Positions 6,651 to 12,482 of a stretch of DNA of 15,115 bases are shown here, piece by piece; the stretch's first letter is position 1, and every line of letters starts with the position of its first letter. Made by a program: the position numbers and the translations under genes. The notes beneath the pieces were generated by a model that ran no database searches, had not been told where the DNA came from, and worked only from the letters and a program-made list of their open reading frames with translations. Location: positions 251,248 through 266,362 of the forward strand of contig MU646739.1 of the NCBI GenBank assembly GCA_026770585.1. The letters are read 5' to 3'. The stretch comes from Baffinella frigidus. Its lineage: Eukaryota > Cryptophyceae > Cryptomonadales > Baffinellaceae.

Positions 6651-9600
6651 GTGAGGCCTTAAGTTCACCTGAATATTTCAAATTTCAAGTTTCATCAGCC
6701 ATGTCTGATATCAACAACGGAATCGGTGAGGCTGTGGCCGTCGCCGTCGCAGAGAACTCCAGATCCTAGCTGCCGTTCTCTCACCAACAGTTGGTCTGCT
6801 GAACAGGACGCGCCGTGTAGACCACACAATATAGGTATTTACACGTGATGTATTGATAAATCACCGGTCCTCGTCGTTGGCAAAGTCGTAGCAAAGAACG
6901 GCACGAAGCTCGTGCAGGTGAGAAAACTCCAGATCCTAGCTGCCGTTCTCTCCCCTGCACGCGCGGTGTATGGTGAATGTGCGGTGAGAGAAGTGGTGTC
7001 CACCTGCGTGCACCATACACTCTCCCCTGCACGCGCGGTTCTCTCCCCTGCACGTGCAGTTCTCTCCCCTGCACGTGCGGTGTATGGTGCACGCAGGTGA
7101 GAGAACTGCCCCTCCCCAAAAAACGCAAGGGGGTCTTGGAACGTGGTCAAGCTGGTCTTGTAATCAATGGACTCTCTCGTGCAGGAGTACGAGGAGATGC
7201 TTGATGCCCACAGTCAGGCCGAGACCCCCATGGTAGCCCCCCCTAAACCCTAAACCCTACGTGTACCATGCACCCTACACCCTACACCATACACCATACA
7301 ACCTACACCCTACGCCATACACCCTACACCCTACACCCTACACCCACCCTACACCCTACACCCTACACCATACACCATACACCATACAACCTACACCCTA
7401 CGCCATACACCCTACACCCTACACTCTACACCCTACACCCTACACCCTACACCCTACACCCTACACCTACACCCTACACCCTACACCCTACACTTCACGC
7501 CCTACACCCTAAACCATACACCCTACAACCGTAACAAAACCCCTAACCCTTGAACCCCCGGCCGGATTTCGTGGCGCGGGGGGCACGTCAGCAATATGGG
7601 CACGGCCGGCCTTTAGGTCCTTTAGGTTTTAATTTCTCCCAACATAGCCCAACGACACGCCGTTCCGTAGAAGGGATCTGCAGAGAAAATCGAGCGCTGA
7701 GCAGCCCCTCCCTCTGTACCTACCGCGTGCACTGGCTGCAGCCCTCACGGTAGGAGGTGGAGTTAGAATCCATCCGGAAAATGCTCGTATGAGCGGCCGA
7801 CACGGGGTACAGTAAGTGGCACAATGCGTCGAGCATGTGCGGCGCTGACGCTGGTAGTTTGGCAATAAATTATCAATCTCTCTGCAGCCCTCACGCCTCT
7901 CCTTGCTTTGAGCTTCTACGTTCCGCGGTCGTGCGGAACCGTCTTCACTGAAAGATGCCCCTCCTGGTCCTTTAGGTCCTTTAGGTTTTAAATTCTCCCA
8001 ACATAGCCCAACGACACGCCCTTCCGTAGAAAGGACTGCAGAGACAGCATTTTTGCTCCCATAACCTGTGTTTTCCCCTGTACTGACGGCGCCCCCCCCC
8101 CCCCGTGATTGGTGTTTTCCCCTTCCGGAAACGGTGCTTTCCGTACGCAGAGTTCGAGCCCTCTTATGGTCCGACGTCATAACTTCAACAACATCCGAGG
8201 TCATAACTTCAGTACAAACTTAAGGTCATGGTCCGACGTCATAACTTCAATAAAAGTTTCTTCTCTGCGCAGACGGAATCACTGGAGGGGGAGGGGACGT
8301 CATCGCTGGAGGGGCTGGAGGGGGGGAGGGGGCAGGACGCGGGCGAGATCATCATCAACCTCATGCTCCAGCACGCGTCCAACGCCGAGGTTCACCACGC
8401 CAGAGGGCTCGAAACATCCACTTTTGACATCGTTCAGGGGAAATTCCCTGAATACTTAAGTCAACGACGCCAGCTCTGGCGTGGATAAGGCGTCGGTTTC
8501 CCTCGAGCCCTCTGGTGTGGCAGTGATGGTGTTGAGTAATGTTGTTGACTGACGGTGTAGGGTGTAGGGTGTAGGGTGCAGGGTACACGTATGTTCCAGC
8601 ACGCGCTGGTGACCTCGGCGTTGGAACGCCGAGGTCATGTCTCTTTAGGTCCTTTAAACTCTTTCTGAGAGATTCCCGAGAGCAGAGGTGCGGACACTTG
8701 CTACTCGCCGTGGGTCCGCTTATGACCGATAAGTGGACCTCGCGTCTAGTAAAGAGGTGAACCCTAAACCATGATGCCTAGACCCTAAATTCTAAAACCT
8801 CAACCCTGCACACTAAACCCTCAACCTTCAATCCTCAACCCTGAACACTGAACCTTAAACCCAAAACTCTGCACACTGAACCCTACACCCTAAACCCTCA
8901 ACCTTCAACCCTCAACCTTCAACCCTAAACCCTAAACCCTAAACCCTAAGCCCTAAACCCTAAACCCTAAACACTAAACACTAAACACTAAACCCTAAAG
9001 CCAAAACCCTAAAACCTAAACCCTAAACGGTAAACCCTAAACCCTAAACCCTAAACGGTAGACCCTAAACCCTAAACTCTAAACCCTTAACCTTAAAACC
9101 TAAACCGAAAACCCTAAACTCTAAACCCTAAACCCTAAACCCTAAGCCCTAAGCCCTAAACCCTGAAACCTGAAACCTGAACCCTCAACCCTCAACCCTC
9201 AACCCTCAATCCTGAACTCTCAACCCTCAGGCCCCAACCCTCAACCTCAACCCTCAACTTTAAACCCTCAACCTTAAACCCTCAACCCTAAACCCTAAAC
9301 CCTAAACCCTAAACCCTAAACCCTAAACCCTAAACTCTAAACCCTCAACCTTAAACCCTCAACTCTAAACCCGAAACCCGAAACCCGAAACCCTCAACCT
9401 TAAACCCTAAACCCTAAACCCGAAACCCTAAACCCTAAACCCGAAACCCTAAATCCTCAACCTTGAACCCAGGTTTACTTTCCCGATTGTTTTACTAACG
9501 TGCAAGTCTTGCATCAGGTTGAGAAAACTCGCCCCATATTTCAGCTACCGGAGACCACCAAATGGTCACGGGGACACGCCCCGTGTAGTGATAGCCGGAT

Positions 9601-9780
9601 TGACTTTACAAAGTCAACCGCGCGAAGTGACTTTACAAAGTCAACAGGTGCAGGAGGCAGGTTGCGGGGCACTATGGACCCTCTCCAAGAACGCACTCAA
9701 ACAGGTCCGATGCCGAGCGGGGATATAGAGTGTGAGAGAGAAAGAGAGCAAGCAAGATACTCTCTCTCTCTCTCTCTCGC

Positions 9781-9817
<37 letters not shown>

Positions 9818-12422
9818 GAACCCCGGATCAAGAGAGCTGATCAACATGCCGCTGCCGAGCGAGGACCGCACACAACATATTTTTTAACTTTCACCTGAAT
9901 CCTTAAGGAAATAGACTTTCAAAAGGAAAAAGCTGAGACCGGATTTCCAGTCTCAGCTTTTTTCCTTGTGCTTGCTTGGCTCGACAGCGGTTCTCCTCTC
10001 TGCTCTATGCGGTTCACTCCCCACTTCTCGTGCCTAGGGGTACACCCTCCTGGAATTGCAATCCTGGTAACGTCAATCAACAGGAGGTTGCACCTGGAAA
10101 GTCGGAGGAGTTCCCCGCATATCTACACCAGGGGCAACATGCCTGCTTCGCCTTGCGTTTTGCCTAGGCCGAACCACACAGCGGACTTCGAAGGGATTTC
10201 GAAGAACCCTTAAGCGATAACACCTACGACCCTACGGGAGGCAATCCTCAGGGACATAGGGGGGGTTCCTGCGGACAAGGTAACCGGACATGCCTTCATT
10301 TTGACGATTTTTCCCCTTCGTAGCCCGCTGTGTGGTGCACTCGTGCAACACAAAACCAAGTTCATAGGCTAACGGCCTGAAAATGGGGTAGTTGGGCCTA
10401 CGGGATTGCCTAGGACCTCCTACCGTAGGCCGAGGGATCCTAGGACCAAAAAGTTTCGGCCTACGGTAGGAGGTCCTAAGCAATGCCGTAGGCCTAACTA
10501 CCGCATTTTCAGGCCGTTAGCCTATTAAAGTTCGTGGGCGGGAAAGCGCGAAGCATGTCGATGATAGGGATGCGGACACTGAACAGAATTATGGTTAATT
10601 TAGGTTCAGGTCAAATACTCAACACTTATCACTCAACTCAGGTCGCGCTGGTCGGGAAGGGGGGGGTCGAGGCAGTGCTACAGGTGCTTTCTCACGCACC
10701 CGGGTTTGTGGTTGAGGGTTGAGGGTTGAGGGTTCAGGGTTCAGGGTTCAGGGTTTAGAGATCAGAGTTTGGGTTTAGGGTGCGGGGTTTAGGGTTTAGG
10801 GTTCAGGTTACAGGGTGCATGGTTTGGGGTTCAGGTTTTGGGGTTTAGGGTTTAGGGTTTAGGGTTTAGGGTTGAGGGTTGAGGGTTTAGGGTTCAGGTG
10901 CAGGTCGCGCTGGTCGGGAAGGGGGGGTCGAGGCGGTGCTGCAGATGCTTTCTCACGCACCTTTAGGGTTTGTGGTTGAGGGTTTAGAGTTTAGAGTTCA
11001 GGGTTTGGGGTTTATGTTTTGGGGTTTGGGGTTTAGGGTGCAGGGTTTAGGATTGATAGTTGAGGGTTTAGGGTTGAGGGTTTAGGGTTGAGGGTTTAGG
11101 GTTGAGGGTTTAGGGTTTAGGTTTTAGGGTTTAGGGTTTAGGGTTTAGGGTGTAGGGTGTAGGGTGTAGGGTGTAGGGTGTAGGGTTTAGGGTTTAGGGT
11201 TTAGGGTTTAGGGTTTAGGGTTTAGGGTTTACGGTTTCCGGTTTCCGGTTTCCGGTTTAGGTTTGAGGGTCTAGGGTTCAGGGTTCAGGGTTTAGGGCAT
11301 GGGGACTAGGGACTAGGGACTAGGGACTAGGGACTAGGGACTAGGGACTAGGGACTAGGGACTAGGGACCAGAGACTTGGGACGCGAGACGCGGGATTCG
11401 GGTTTCGTTTTTCGGGTTTCGGATTTCGGGTTTCGGATTTCGGGTTTCGGGTTTCGGATTTCGGGGTTCGGGTTTCGGGTTCAGGGTTTAGGGTTCAGGG
11501 TTTAGGGTTTAGAGTTTGAACGGGTTTATGCTTTGTCGTCCGCGACAGCCCCACTTTCTCCCTTTTTCTCGTTGAGTTAGGAAGGTCTTCTTCTTTCTGC
11601 AGAACCAGTTCCAGTGTCCGCTTATGGAGGGAGTTAAAACAACCTCAAGGACCTAACGGATCCTCTGCTCTCAAAATTCGTGTGTCTCGGCAGGCCTTCT
11701 CAGAGAGATAAGTAATTTGTTGCCAAACAACCAGCGGCAGCACCGCACATGTGCTGCGTATTGTGCTACTTACCGTACCCCGTGTCGCCCGCTCTTACGC
11801 GCTGTTTCCAGATGGATTCTCCACCTCCTACGTTTGCGAGAGAGAGCGAGAGCGAGAGCGAGAGCGAGAGAGAGAGAGAGCGAGAGCGAGAGAAAGAGCG
11901 AGAGCGAGAGAAAGAGCGTCCTTGCCTTCGATTCTCCACCTCCTCCAGGCGATGGCGCAGCACGCCTCTTCAGAGTTCGTGCTACTTACTGTACCCCGTA
12001 CCGGCCGCTCTTACCAGCTATCGCTCCCCGATACGTCTCTTGACCACTTCGGTATTTTCCTCGGTACTCAACTTGTTTCCGGGTGGATTCTCCACCTCCT
12101 TCAGGCGATGGCGCAGCACGCATCCTCGGAGTTCGTGCAGGAGTGGGGCTGCGGGAGCCTGATGAACCTCGCGCGCCATTCGGACAACAAGAGCGCCATG
12201 GAGCGGAAAGGCGGGATCGAAGCCGTTGTCCAGGTGCTTGCCTATCTGATTCTTCTTCTTGTTCTTCTTGTGCTTCTTGTTCTTGTTCTTTTTCTTCTTC
12301 TTCTTCTTCTTCTTCTTCTTCTTCTTCTTCTTCGTTGTGCCTCTATTTTGTTGCTCTATTCTTCTTCGTTGTTCATCTATTCTTCTTCTTCTTCGTTGTT
12401 CCTCTGTTGTTGTTGCTGCTGC

Positions 12423-12482
<60 letters not shown>

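Larger units (their letters stand above)
7233..8272 (+). other. Intron 2 with CCCTACA array and dispersed repeats
   Basis: It starts GTAGCCCCCCCTAAACCC, so telomere-like sequence begins about ten bases after the donor, and ends TTCTCTGCGCAG. Contents: a CCCTACA/CCATACA array (7241-7545), repeat A copies (7611-7685 and 7970-8044, minus), repeat B (7718-7885, minus), a C-homopolymer (8091-8104), and the word gtccgacgtcataacttcaa twice (8168 and 8231) with a variant between. No further gene is seen. Confidence 0.7.
9705..10641 (+). other. Intron 4 with CT microsatellite, stem-loop and MITE
   Basis: The donor is GTCCGATGCC and the acceptor TCAACTCAG. It holds a GA/CT microsatellite (9727-9818), a strong stem-loop (9924-9966), otherwise unique sequence 9970-10360, and a long foldback element (10364-10527). 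It is the only large intron here without telomere-like repeats. No gene is seen. Confidence 0.65.
10684..12104 (+). other. Intron 5 with G-rich telomere-like array, dead exon copy and acceptor duplication
   Basis: It runs from GTGCTTTC to CTCCACCTCCTTCAG. The array 10706-11515 is TTTAGGG-like on the sense strand, the opposite orientation to introns 2 and 3. It encloses a decayed copy of exon 5. After it come repeats A (11595-11659) and B (11699-11833), a GAGAGC microsatellite (11837-11920), and a copy of the exon 6 acceptor and exon head at 11925-11982. Confidence 0.7.

Noticed and set aside
6702-6770. Small frame from ATG reading MSDINNGIGEAVAVAVAENS
   Set aside because: It lies in intron 1, is not in the frame of exon 1 and contains a repeat also found at 6926; possible cassette exon use is noted only weakly.
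7261-7534. Open frames coding HPTPYTL-type peptides
   Set aside because: They arise because the CCCTACA heptamer has no stop in these frames; pure repeat with no start context or domain.
9500-9898. Frame crossing the CT microsatellite
   Set aside because: Contains SLSLSL repeat and spans a splice donor; only VQEAGCGALWTLSKNALKQ in another frame matches the ARM family.
9924-9966. Bacterial rho-independent terminator
   Set aside because: Spliced eukaryotic exons on both sides make a bacterial terminator implausible.
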